64,000 nucleotides of DNA, taken from assembly GCA_964036295.1 (NCBI GenBank), contig OZ038468.1:2449501-2513500 (forward strand). Reading direction: 5' to 3'. The position numbers and the translations under genes are program-made. Source of the stretch: Plumapathes pennacea (taxonomy: Eukaryota > Cnidaria > Anthozoa > Antipatharia > Myriopathidae). The notes under the pieces are model-generated. The model ran no database searches, had not been told where the DNA came from, and saw only the letters and a program-made list of their open reading frames with translations. Below, in pieces: positions 8,401-22,900 of the stretch (positions are counted from its first letter, which is position 1; the number at the start of each line of letters is the position of its first letter).

Positions 8401-10384
8401 CTTACTAGAAATACCAAGGGGGGACCCTTACTATAAATACCAAGGGGGTACATTTACTAGAAATACAAAGGGGGTATCTTTACTAAAAATACAAGGGGGT
8501 ACCCCTACTAAAAATACCAAGGGGGGGACCTTACTAAAAATACCAAGCGGGGAACCTTACTAAAAATCCCAAGGGGGTACACTTACTAAATCTAACAAGG
8601 GGGGACCCTTACTAAAATTACCAACGGGGTACCCTTACCAAAAATACCAAGGGGGGACCCTTACTAGAAATACCAATGGGGGACCCTTACTAAAAATACC
8701 AAAAAGGGACCCTTACTAAAAATACCAAGAGGGGACCCTTACTAAAAATACCAAGGGGGGACCCTTACTATAAATACCAATGGGGGACCCTTACTAAAAA
8801 TACCAAGAGGGGACCCTTACTAAAAATACCATGGGGGGACCCTTACTATAAATACCAAGGGGGGACCCTTACTAAAAATACCAATGGGAGACCCTTACTA
8901 AAAATACCAAGGGGGGACCCTTACTATAAATACCAATAGGGGACCCTTACTAAAAATACCAATGGGGACCCTTACTAAAAATACCAAGGGGGGACCCTTA
9001 CTATAAATACCAATAGGGGACCCTTACTAAAAATACCAAGGGGGGACCCTTACTAAAAATACCAAGGGGGTACCCTTACTATAAATACCAATGGGGGACC
9101 CTTACTAAAAATACCAAGAGGGGACCCTTACTAAAAATACCAAGGGGGGACCCTTACTAAAAATACCAATAAGGGACCCTTACTTTAAATACCAAGGGGG
9201 GACCCTTACTAAAAATACCAATGGGGTAACCTTACTAAAAATACCAAGGGGGGACCCTTACTAAAAATACCAAGGGGGTACTCTTACTAAAAATACCAAG
9301 GGGGGACCCTTACTAAAAATACCAAGGGGGGAGCCTTACTAAAAATAGCAAGGGGGGACACTTACTATAAATACCAAAGGGGGACCCTTACTAAAAATAC
9401 CAACGGGGGACCCTTACTAAAAATACCAAGGGGGGACCCTTACTAAAAATACCAAGGGGGGACACTTACTATAAATACCAATAGGGGACCCTTACTAAAA
9501 ATACCAATGGGGGACCCTTACTAGAAATACCAAGGGGGTACCCTTACTATAAATACCAATGGGGGACCCTTACTAAAAATACCAAGAGGGGACCCTTACT
9601 AAAAATACCAAGGGGGGACCCTTACTAAAAATACCAAGAGGGGACCCTTACTAAAAATACCAAGGGGGGACCCTTACTATAAATACCAATAGGGGACCCT
9701 TACTAAAAATACCAATGGGGGACCCTTATTATAAATACCAAGGGGGGACCCTTACTATAAATACCAATGGGGGACCCTTACTAAAAACACCAAGAGGGGA
9801 CCCTTACTAAAAATACCAATGGGGGATCTTTAATAAAAATACCAAGGGGGGACCCTTACTATAAATACCAATAGGGGACCCTTACTAAAAATACCAATGG
9901 GGGACCCTTACTAAAAATACCAAGGGGGGACCCTTACTATAAATACCAATAGGGGACCCTTACTAAAAATACCAAGGGGGGACCCTTACTAAAAATACCA
10001 AGGGAGTACCTTACTATAAATACCAATGGGGGAGCCTTTCTAAAAATACCAATCGGGGACCCTTACTAAAAATACCAAGGGGGGACCCTTACTAAAAATA
10101 CCAAGGGGGGACCCTTACTATAAATACCAAGGGGGGACCCTTACTAAAAATACCAGTGGGGTAACTTTACTAAAAATACGAAGGGGGGACCCTTACTAGA
10201 AATACCAAGGGGGTACTCTTACTAAAAATACCAAGGGGGGACCCTTACTAAAAATACCAAGGGGGAGCCTTACTAAAAATACCAAGAGGGGACCCTTACT
10301 AAAAATACCAAGGGGGGAACCTTACTATAAATACCAATGGGGGACCCTTACTAAAATTACCAAGAGAGGACCCTTACTAAAAAT

Positions 10385-13300
10385 ACCATGGGGGGACCCT
10401 TACTATAAATACCAAGGGGGGACCCTTACTAAAAATACCAATGGGGGACCCTTACTAAAAATACCAAGGGGGGACCCTTACTATAAATACCAATAGGGGA
10501 CCCTTACTAAAAATACCAATGGGGACCCTTACTAAAAATACCAAGGGGGGACCCTTACTATAAATACCAATAGGGGACCCTTACTAAAAATACCAAGGGG
10601 GGACCCTTACTAAAAATACCAAGGGGGTACCCTTACTATAAATACCAATGGGGGACCCTTACAAAAAATACCAAGAGGGGACCCTTACTAAAAATACCAA
10701 GGGGGTTGCCTTACTATAAATACCAATGGGGGACCCTTACTAAAAATACCAAGGGGGGACCCTTACTAAAAGTACCAAGGGGGTACCCTTACTAAAAATA
10801 CCAAGGGGGGACCCTTACTAAAAATACCAAGGGGGGACCCTTACTAAAAATACCAAGGGGGTACCCTTACTATAAATACCAATGGGGGACCTTTACTAAA
10901 AATACCAAGGGGGTACCCTTACTATAAATACCAATGGGGGACCCTTAGTAAAAATACCAAAAGGGGACCCTTACTAAAAATACCAAGGGGGGACCCTTAC
11001 TATAAATACCAATGGGGGACCCTTACTAAAAATACCAATGGGGGACCCTTACTAAAAATACCAAGGGGGGACCCTTACTAAAAATACCAAGGGGGGACCC
11101 TTACTAAAAATACCAATGGGGGACCCTTACTAAAAATACCAAGGGGGGACCCTTACTATAAATACCAATAGGGGACCCTTACTAAAAATACCAATGGGGG
11201 ACCCTTACTAAAAATACCAAGAGGGGACCTTACTAAAAATACCAAGGGGGGACCCTTACTATAAATACCAATGGGGGACCCTTATTAAAAATACCAAGAG
11301 GGGACCCTTACTAAAAATACCAAGGGGGGACCCTTACTAAAAATACCAAGGGGGGACCCTTACTAAAAATACCAATGGGGGACCCTTACTAAAAATACCA
11401 AGGGGGGACCCTTACTATAAATACCAATAGGGGACCCTTACTAAAAATACCAAGGGGGGACCCTTACTAAAAATACCAAGGGGGTACCCTTACTATAAAT
11501 ACCAATGGGGGACCCTTACTAAAAATACCAAGAGGGGACCCTTACTAAAAATACCAAGGGGGTTCCCTTACTATAAATACCAATGGGGGACCCTTACTAA
11601 AAATACCAAGGGGGAACCCTTACAAAAAGTACCAAGGGGGTACCCTTACTAAAAATACCAAGGGGGGACCCTTACTAAAAATACCAAGAGGGGACCCTTA
11701 CTAAAAATACCAAGGGGGGACCCTTACTATAAATACCAAGGGGGATCCTTAGAAAAACTACCAAGGGGGGACCCTTACTATAAATACCAAGGGGGGACCC
11801 TTACTAAAAATACCAAGGGGGGGCCCTTACTATAAATAGCAAGGAGGGACCCTTACTATAAATACCAAGGGGGGACCCTTACTAAAAATACCAATGGGGG
11901 ACCCTTACTAAAAATACCAAGGGGGTTCCCTTACTATAAATACCAATGGGGGACCCTTACTAAAAATACCAAGGGGGGACCCTTACTAAAAATACCAAGA
12001 GAGGACCCTTACTAAAAATACCAAGGGGGTAACCTTACTAAAAATACCAAGGGGGTTCCCTTACTATAAATACCAATGGGGGACCCTTACTAAAAATACC
12101 AAGGGGGGACCCTTACTAAAAGTACCAAGGGGGTACCCTTACTAAAAATACCAAGGGGGTACCCTTACTAAAAATACCAGGGGGGGACCCTTACTATAAA
12201 TACCAAGGGGGATCCTTAGAAAAACTACCAAAGGGGGACCCTTACTATAAATACCAAGGGGGGACCCTTACTAAAAATACCAATGGGGGACCCTTAACAA
12301 AAATACCAAGGGGGTAACCTTACTAAAAATACCAAGGGGGTTCCCTTACTATAAATACCAATGGGGGACCCTTACTAAAAATACCAAGGGGGGACCCTTA
12401 CTAAAAGTACCAATGGGGTACCCTTACTAAAAATACCAAGGGGGTACCCTTACTAAAAATACCAAGAGGGGACCCTTACTAAAAATACCAAGGGGGGACC
12501 CTTACTAAAAACTACCAAGGGGGGACCCTTACTATAAATACCAAGGGGGGACCCTTACTAAAAATACCAAAGGGGGACCCTTACTATAAATAGCAAGGAG
12601 GGACCCTTACTAAAAATACCAAGGGGGGACCCTTACTAAAAATACCAAGGGGGGACCCTTACTATAAATACCAATAGGGGACCCTTACTAAAAATACCAA
12701 GGGGGGACCCTTACTAAAAATACCAAGGGGGTACCCTTACTATAAATACCAATGGGGGACCCTTACTAAAAATACCAAGAGGGGACCCTTACTAAAAATA
12801 CCAAGGGGGTTCCCTTACTATAAATACCAATGGGGGACCCTTACTAAAAATACCAAGGGAGGACCCTTACAAAAAGTACCAAGGGGGTACCCTTATTAAA
12901 AATACAAAGGGGGGACCCTTAATAAAAATACCAAGGCGGGACCCTTAATAAAATTACCAAGGGGGGACCCTTACTATAAATACCAAGGGGGATCCTTAGA
13001 AAAACTACCAGGGGGGGACCCTGACTATAAATACCAAGGGGGGACCCTTACTAAAAATACCAAGGGGGGACCCTTACTAAAAATACCAAGGGGGTACCCT
13101 TACTATAAATACCAATGGGGGACCCTTACTAAAAATACCAAGGGGGGACCCTTACTAAAAATACCAATGGGGGACTTTACTATAAATACCAAAGGGGGAC
13201 CCCTACTAAAAATACCATGGGGGGACCCTTACTATAAATACCAAGGGGGGACCCTTAATAAAAATACCAATGGGGGACCCTTACTAAAAATACCAAGGGG

Positions 13301-14100
13301 GGACCCTTACTATAAATACCAATAGGGGACCCTTACTAAAAATACCAATGGGGACCCTTACTAAAAATACCAAGGGGGGACCCTTACTATAAATACCAAT
13401 AGGGGACCCTTACTAAAAATACCAAGGGGGGACCCTTACTAAAAATACCAAGGGGGTACCCTTACTATAAATACCAATGGGGGACCCTTACTAAAAATAC
13501 CAAGAGGGGACCCTTACTAAAAATACCAAGGGGGTTGCCTTACTATAAATACCAATGGGGGACCCTTACTAAAAATACCAAGGGGGGACCCTTACTAAAA
13601 GTACCAAGGGGGTACCCTTACTAAAAAAACCAAGGGGGGACCCTTACTAAAAATACCAAGGGGGGACCCTTACTAAAAATACCAAGGGGGTACCCTTACT
13701 ATAAATACCAATGGGGGACCTTTACTAAAAATACCAAGGGGGTACCCTTACTATAAATACCAATGGGGGACCCTTAGTAAAAATACCAAGAGGGGACCCT
13801 TACTAAAAATACCAAGGGGGGACCCTTACTATAAATACCAATGGGGGACCCTTACTAAAAATACCAATGGGGGACCCTTACTAAAAATACCAAGGGGGGA
13901 CCCTTACTAAAAATACCAAGGGGGGACCCTTACTAAAAATACCAATGGGGGACCCTTACTAAAAATACCAAGGGGGGACCCTTACTATAAATACCAATAG
14001 GGGACCCTTACTAAAAATACCAATGGGGGACCCTTACTAAAAATACCAAGAGGGGACCCTTACTAAAAATACCAAGGGGGGACCCTTACTATAAATACCA
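10385..14100 (+). repeat. Higher-order duplication in satellite A, offset 2829 bp
   Basis: Rare variants recur in the same order 2829 bp apart: ACCATGGGGGG at 10385 and 13214, and GTTGCCTTAC at 10705 and 13534. The intervening order of variant units also matches. Past about 11.6 kb the offset becomes about 2778 bp, a loss of about two units. This marks segmental duplication within the array, older than the three-copy block to its right because more differences have accumulated. Confidence 0.75.
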
Positions 14101-17100
14101 ATGGGGGACCCTTATTAAAAATACCAAGAGGGGACCCTTACTAAAAATACAAAGGGGGGACCCTTACTAAAAATACCAAGGGGGGACCCTTACTAAAAAT
14201 ACCAATGGGGGACCCTTACTAAAAATACCAAGGGGGGACCCTTACTAAAAATACCAAGGGGGTACCCTTACTATAAATACCAATGGGGGACCCTTACTAA
14301 AAATACCAAGAGGGGACCCTTACTAAAAATACCAAGGGGGTTCCCTTACTATAAATACCAATGGGGGACCCTTACTAAAAATACCAAGGGGGAACCCTTA
14401 CAAAAAGTACCAAGGGGGTACCCTTACTAAAAATACCAAAGGGGGACCCTTACTATAAATAGCAAGGAGGGACCCTTACTAAAAATACCAAGGGGGGACC
14501 CTTACTAAAAATACCAAGGGGGATCCTTAGAAAAACTACCAAGGGGGGACCCTTACTATAAATACCAAGGGGGGACCCTTACTAAAAATACCAAGGGGGG
14601 GCCCTTACTACAAATAGCAAGGAGGGACCCTTAATATAAATACCAAGGGGGGACCCTTACTAAAAATACCAATGGGGGACCCTTACTAAAAATACCAAGG
14701 GGGTTCCCTTACTATAAATACCAATGGGGGACCCTTACTAAAAATACCAAGGGGGGACCCTTACTAAAAATACGAAGAGAGGACCCTTACTAAAAATACC
14801 AAGGGGGTAACCTTACTAAAAATACCAAGGGGGTTCCCTTACTATAAATACCAATGGGGGACCCTTACTAAAAATACCAAGGGGGGACCCTTACTAAAAG
14901 TACCAAGGGGGTACCCTAAGTAAAAATACCAAGGGGGTACCCTTACTAAAAATACCAAGGGGGGACCCTTACTATAAATACCAAGGGGGATCCTTAGAAA
15001 AACTACCAAAGGGGGACCCTTACTATAAATACCAAGGGGGGACCCTTACTAAAAATACCAATGGGGGACCCTTAACAAAAATACCAAGGGGGTAACCTTA
15101 CTAAAAATACCAAGGGGGTTCCCTTACTATAAATACCAATGGGGGACCCTTACTAAAAATACCAAGGGGGGACCCTTACTATAAATACCAATAGGGGACC
15201 CTTACTAAAAATACCAAGGGGGGACCCTTACTAAATATACCAAGGGGGTACCCTTACTATAAATACCAATGGGGGACCCTTACTAAAAATACCAAGAGGG
15301 GACCCTTACTAAAAATACCAAGGGGGTTCCCTTACTATAAAAACCAATGGGGGACCCTTACTAAAAATACCAAGGGGGGACCCTTACAAAAAGTACCAAG
15401 GGGGTACCCTTATTAAAAATACAAAGGGGGGACCCTTACTAAAAATACCAAGGCGGGACCCTTAATAAAAATACCAAGGGGGGACCCTTACTATAAATAC
15501 CAAGGGGGATCCTTAGAAAAACTACCAGGGGGGGACCCTGACTATAAATACCAAGGGGGGACCCTTACTAAAAATACCAAGGGGGGACCCTTACTAAAAA
15601 TACCAAGGGGGTACCCTTACTATAAATACCAATGGGGGACCCTTACTAAAAATACCAAGGGGGGACCCTTACTAAAAATACCAATGGGGGACTTTACTAT
15701 AAATACCAAAGGGGGACCCCTACTAAAAATACCAATGGGGGACCCTTACTAAAAATACCAAGGGCGGACCCTTACTAAAAATACCAAGGGGGGACCCTTA
15801 CTAAAAATACCAATAGGGGACCCTTACTAAAAATACCATTGAGGGACCCTTACTATAAATACCAATGGGGGACCCTTACTATAAATACCAAGGGGGGACC
15901 CTTACTAAAAATACCAAGAGGGGACCCTTACTAAAAATACCAATGGGGGACCCTTACTAAAAATACCAAGGGGGGACCCTTACTATAAATACCAATAGGG
16001 GACCCTTACTAAAAATACCAATGGGGGACCCTTACTAAAAATCCCAAGAGGGGACCCTTACTAAAAATACCAAGGGGGGACCCTTACTATAAATACCAAT
16101 GGGGGACCCTTATTAAAAATACCAAGAGGGGACCCTTACTAAAAATACCAAGGGGGGACCCTTACTAAAAATACCAAGGGGGGACCCTTACTAAAAATAC
16201 CAATGGGGGACCCTTACTAAAAATACCAAGGGGGGACCCTTACTAAAAATACCAAGGGGGTACCCTTACTATAAATACCAATGGGGGACCCTTACTAAAA
16301 ATACCAAGAGGGGACCCTTACTAAAAATACCAAGGGGGTTCCCTTACTATAAATACCAATGGGGGACCCTTACTAAAAATACCAAGGGGGAACCCTTACA
16401 AAAAGTACCAAGGGGGTACCCTTACTAAAAATACCAAGGGGGGACCCTTACTAAAAATATCAAGAGAGGACCCTTACTAAAAATACCAAGGGGGGACCCT
16501 TACTATAAATACCAAGGGGGATCCTTAGAAAAACTACCAAGGGGGGACCCTTACTATAAATACCAAGGGGGGACCCTTACTAAAAATACCAAGGGGGGGC
16601 CCTTACTATAAATAGCAAGGAGGGACCCTTAATATAAATACCAAGGGGGGACCCTTACTAAAAATACCAATGGGGGACCCTTACTAAAAATACCAAGGGG
16701 GTTCCCTTACTATAAATACCAATGGGGGACCCTTACTAAAAATACCAAGGGGGGACCCTTACTAAAAATACGAAGAGAGGACCCTTACTAAAAATACCAA
16801 GGGGGTAACCTTACTAAAAATACCAAGGGGGTTCCCTTACTATAAATACCAATGGGGGACCCTTACTAAAAATACCAAGGGGGGACCCTTACTAAAAGTA
16901 CCAAGGGGGTACCCTTACTAAAAATACCAAGGGGGTACCCTTACTAAAAATACCAAGGGGGGACCCTTACTATAAATACCAAGGGGGATCCTTAGAAAAA
17001 CTACCAAAGGGGGACCCTTACTATAAATACCAAGGGGGGACCCTTACTAAAAATACCAATGGGGGACCCTTAACAAAAATACCAAGGGGGTAACCTTACT

Positions 17101-19970
17101 AAAAATACCAAGGGGGTTCCCTTACTATAAATACCAATGGGGGACCCTTACTAAAAATACCAAGGGGGGACCCTTACTATAAATACCAATAGGGGACCCT
17201 TACTAAAAATACCAAGGGGGGACCCTTACTAAAAATACCAAGGGGGTACCCTTACTATAAATACCAATGGGGGACCCTTACTAAAAATACCAAGAGGGGA
17301 CCCTTACTAAAAATACCAAGGGGGTTCCCTTACTATAAATACCAATGGGGGACCCTTACTAAAAATACCAAGGGGGGACCCTTACAAAAAGTACCAAGGG
17401 GGTACCCTTATTAAAAATACAAAGGGGGGACCCTTACTAAAAATACCAAGGCGGGACCCTTAATAAAAATACCAAGGGGGGACCCTTACTATAAATACCA
17501 AGGGGGATCCTTAGAAAAACTACCAGGGGGGGACCCTGACTATAAATACCAAGGGGGGACCCTTACTAAAAATACCAAGGGGGGACCCTTACTAAAAATA
17601 CCAAGGGGGTACCCTTACTATAAATACCAATGGGGGACCCTTACTAAAAATACCAAGGGGGGACCCTTACTAAAAATACCAATGGGGGACTTTACTATAA
17701 ATACCAAAGGGGGACCCCTACTAAAAATACCAATGGGGGACCCTTACTAAAAATACCAAGGGCGGACCCTTACTAAAAATACCAAGGGGGGACCCTTACT
17801 AAAAATACCAATAGGGGACCCTTACTAAAAATACCATTGAGGGACCCTTACTATAAATACCAATGGGGGACCCTTACTATAAATACCAAGGGGGGACCCT
17901 TACTAAAAATACCAAGAGGGGACCCTTACTAAAAATACCAATGGGGGACCCTTACTAAAAATACCAAGGGGGGACCCTTACTATAAATACCAATAAGGGA
18001 CCCTTACTAAAAATACCAATGGGGGACCCTTACTAAAAATCCCAAGAGGGGACCCTTACTAAAAATACCAAGGGGGGACCCTTACTATAAATACCAATGG
18101 GGGACCCTTATTAAAAATACCAAGAGGGGACCCTTACTAAAAATACCAAGGGGGGACCCTTACTAAAAATACCAAGGGGGGACCCTTACTAAAAATACCA
18201 ATGGGGGACCCTTACTAAAAATACCAAGGGGGGACCCTTACTAAAAATACCAAGGGGGTACCCTTACTATAAATACCAATGGGGGACCCTTACTAAAAAT
18301 ACCAAGAGGGGACCCTTACTAAAAATACCAAGGGGGTTCCCTTACTATAAATACCAATGGGGGACCCTTACTAAAAATACCAAGGGGGAACCCTTACAAA
18401 AAGTACCAAGGGGGTACCCTTACTAAAAATACCAAGGGGGGACCCTTACTAAAAATATCAAGAGGGGACCCTTACTAAAAATACCAAGGGGGGACCCTTA
18501 CTATAAATACCAAGGGGGATCCTTAGAAAAACTACCAAGGGGGGACCCTTACTATAAATACCAAGGGGGGACCCTTACTAAAAATACCAAGGGGGGGCCC
18601 TTACTATAAATAGCAAGGAGGGACCCTTAATATAAATACCAAGGGGGGACCCTTACTAAAAATACCAATGGGGGACCCTTACTAAAAATACCAAGGGGGT
18701 TCCCTTACTATAAATACCAATGGGGGACCCTTACTAAAAATACCAAGGGGGGACCCTTACTAAAAATACGAAGAGAGGACCCTTACTAAAAATACCAAGG
18801 GGGTAACCTTACTAAAAATACCAAGGGGGTTCCCTTACTATAAATACCAATGGGGGACCCTTACTAAAAATACCAAGGGGGGACCCTTACTAAAAGTACC
18901 AAGGGGGTACCCTTACTAAAAATACCAAGGGGGTACCCTTACTAAAAATACCAAGGGGGGACCCTTACTATAAATACCAAGGGGGATCCTTAGAAAAACT
19001 ACCAAAGGGGGACCCTTACTATAAATACCAAGGGGGGACCCTTACTAAAAATACCAATGGGGGACCCTTAACAAAAATACCAAGGGGGTAACCTTACTAA
19101 AAATACCAAGGGGGTTCCCTTACTATAAATACCAATGGGGGACCCTTACTAAAAATACCAAGGGGGGACCCTTACTATAAATACCAATAGGGGACCCTTA
19201 CTAAAAATACCAAGGGGGGACCCTTACTAAAAATACCAAGGGGGTACCCTTACTATAAATACCAATGGGGGACCCTTACTAAAAATACCAAGAGGGGACC
19301 CTTACTAAAAATACCAAGGGGGTTCCCTTACTATAAATACCAATGGGGGACCCTTACTAAAAATACCAAGGGGGGACCCTTACAAAAAGTACCAAGGGGG
19401 TACCCTTATTAAAAATACAAAGGAGGGACCCTTACTAAAAATACCAAGGCGGGACCCTTAATAAAAATACCAAGGGGGGACCCTTACTATAAATACCAAG
19501 GGGGATCCTTAGAAAAACTACCAGGGGGGGACCCTGACTATAAATACCAAGGGGGGACCCTTACTAAAAATACCAAGGGGGGACCCTTACTAAAAATACC
19601 AAGGGGGTACCCTTACTATAAATACCAATGGGGGACCCTTACTAAAAATACCAAGGGGGGACCCTTACTAAAAATACCAATGGGGGACTTTACTATAAAT
19701 ACCAAAGGGGGACCCCTACTAAAAATACCAATGGGGGACCCTTACTAAAAATACCAAGGGCGGACCCTTACTAAAAATACCAAGGGGGGACCCTTACTAA
19801 AAATACCAATAGGGGACCCTTACTAAAAATACCAATGAGGGACCCTTACTATAAATACCAATGGGGGACCCTTACTATAAATACCAAGGGGGGACCCTTA
19901 CTAAAAATACCAAGAGGGGACCCTTACTAAAAATACCAATGGGGGACCCTTACTAAAAATACCAAGGGGG
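13930..19970 (+). repeat. Higher-order repeat in satellite A: three copies, period 1998 bp
   Basis: Several rare variants recur exactly 1998 bp apart. ACCCTGACTATAAA is at 15538, 17536 and 19534. CTTAACAAAAATACC is at 15072, 17070 and 19068. GATCCTTAGAAAAACTACC is at 14522 and 16520. The copies are almost identical and the match breaks down at about 19.97 kb. An earlier relative of the first marker lies at 13021 (offset 2517). A period of 1998 is about 77 basic units. High identity at this scale points to recent unequal exchange or another amplification mechanism, or, less likely, to an assembly artefact. Confidence 0.9.
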
Positions 19971-22900
19971 GACCCTTACTAAAAATACCAATGGGGGACT
20001 TTACTATAAATACCAAGGGGGGACCCCTACTAAAAATACCAATGGGGGACCCTTACTAAAAATACCAAGGGCGGACCCTTACTAAAAATACCAAGAGGGG
20101 ACCCTTACTAAAAATACCAATAGGGGACCCTTACTAAAAATACCAATGCGGGACCCTTACTATAAATACCAATGGGGGACCCTTACTATAAATACCAAGG
20201 GGGGACCCTTACTAAAAATACCAAGAGGGGACCCTTACTAAAAATACCAATGGGGAACCCTTACTAAAAATAGCAAGGGGGTACCCTTACTAAAAATACC
20301 AAGGGGGGACCCTTACTAAAAATACCAAGGGGGGACCCTTACTAAAAATACCAATGGAGGACCCTTACTATAAATACCAAGGGGGGACCCTTACTAAAAA
20401 TACCAAGGGGGTACCCTTACTATAAATACCAATGGGGGACCCTTACTAAAAATACCAAGAGAGGACCCCTACTAAAAATACCAAGGGGGGACCCTTACTA
20501 TAAATACCAAAGGGGGACCCTTACTAAAAATACCAATGGGGGACCCTTACTAAAAATACAAAGGGGGGACCCTTACTAAAAATACCAAGGGGGGACCCTT
20601 ACTAAAAATACCAAGGGGGGACCCTTACTATAAATACCAAGGGGGGACCCTTACTATAAATACCAATAGGGGACCCTTACTAAAAATACCAATGGGGGAC
20701 CCTTACTAAAAATACCAAGATGGGACCCTTACTAAAAATACCAAGGGGGGACCCTTACTATAAATACCAAGGGGGGACCCTTACTAAAAATACCAATGGG
20801 GGATCTTTACTAAAAATACCAAGGGGGGACCCGTACTATAAATACCAATAGGGGACCCTTACTAAAAATACCAATGGGGGACCCTTACTAAAAATACCAA
20901 TGGGGGACCCTTACTATAAATACCAAGGGGGGACCCTTACTAAAAATACCAAGGGGGTACCCTTACTATAAATACCAATGGGGGACCCTTACTAAAAATA
21001 CCAAGAGGGGACCCTTACTAAAAATACCAAGGGGGGACCCTTACTATAAATATGAATGGGGGACCCTTACTAAAAATACCAATGGGGGACTCTTACTAAA
21101 AATACCAAGGGGGGACCCTTACTAAAAATACCAAGGGGGGACCCTTACTAAAAATACCAAGGGGGGACCCTTACTAAAAATACTAAGGGGGGACCCTTAC
21201 TATAAATACCAAGGGGGGACCCTTACTATAAATACCAATAGGGGACCCTTACTAAAAATACCAATGGGGGACCCTTACTAAAAATACCAAGAGGGGACCC
21301 TTACTTAAAATACCAAGGGGGGACCCTTACTATAAATACCAAGGGGGGACCCTTACTAAAAATACCAATGGGGAACCCTTACTAAAAATAGCAAGGGGGT
21401 ACCCTTACTATAAATACCAATGGGGAACCCTTACTATAAATACCAATGGGGGACCCTTACTATAAATACCAATAGGGGACCCTGAGAAAAAATACCAATG
21501 GGGGACCCTTACTAAAAATACCAAGGGGGGACCCTTACTATAAATACCAATAGGGGACCCTTAGAAAAAATACCAATGGGGGACCCTTACTAAAAATACC
21601 AAGGGGGGACCCTTACTATAAATACCAATAGGGGACCCTTACTAAAAATACCAAGGGGGGACCCTTACTAAAAATACCAAGGGAGTACCCTTACTATAAA
21701 TACCAATGGGGGACCCTTACTATAAATACCAATGGTGGACCCTTACTATAAATACCAATGGGGGACCCTTAATAAAAATACCAAGAGGGGACCCTTACTA
21801 AAAATACCAAGGGGGGACCCTTACTATAAATACCAATGGGGGATCCTTACTAAAAATACCAATGGGGGATCTTTACTAAAAATACCAAGGGGGGACCCTT
21901 ACTATAAATACCAATAGGGGACCCTTACTAAAAATACCAATAGGGGACCCTTACTAAAAATACCAAGGGGGGACCCTTACTATAAATACCAATAGGGGAC
22001 CCTTACTAAAAATACCAAGGGGGGACCCTTACTAAAAATACCAAGGGGGTACCCTTACTATAAGTACCAATGGGGGACCATTACTATAAATACAAATGGG
22101 GGACCCTTACTAAAAATACCCAGGGGGGACCCTTACTAAAAATACCAAGGGGGGACCCTTACTAAAAATACCAATGGGGGACCCTTACTATAAATACCAA
22201 GGGGGGACCCTTACTAAAAATGCCAAGGGGGTACCCTTACTATAAATACCAATGGGGGACCCTTAATAAAAATACCAAGAAGGGACCCTTACTAAAATTA
22301 CCAAGGGGGGACCCTTACTAAAAATACCAATAGGGGACCCTTACTAAAAATACCAATGGGGGACCCTTACTATAAATACCAAAGGGGGACCCTTACTATA
22401 AATACCAAGGGGGGACCCTTACTAAAAATACCAAGAGGGGACCCTTACTAAAAATACAAATGGGGGACCCTTACTAAAAATACCAAGAGGGGACCCTTAC
22501 TAAAAATACCAAGGGGGGACCCTTACAATCAATACTAATAGGGGACCCTTACTAAAAATACCAATGGGGGACCCTTACTATAAATACCAAGGGGGGACCC
22601 TTACTAGAAATACCAAGGGGGTACCCTTACTATAAATACCAATGGGGGACCCTTACTAAAAATACCAAGGGGGGACCCTTACTATAAATACGAATGGGGG
22701 ATCCTTACTAAAAATACCAATGGGGGACCCTTACTAAAAATACCAAGGGGGGACCCATACTAAAAATACCAAGGGGGGACCTTTACTAAAAATACCAATG
22801 GGGGAACCTTACTAAAAATACCAAGGGGGGACCCTTACTGTAAATACCAATACGGGACCCTTACTAAAAATACCAATGGGGGACCCTCACTAAAAAAACC

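Noticed and set aside
21732..21917. 61-codon open frame in satellite A
   Set aside because: A local coincidence of unit variants that avoids the TAA of the 26-bp unit. The predicted product is just the repeat.
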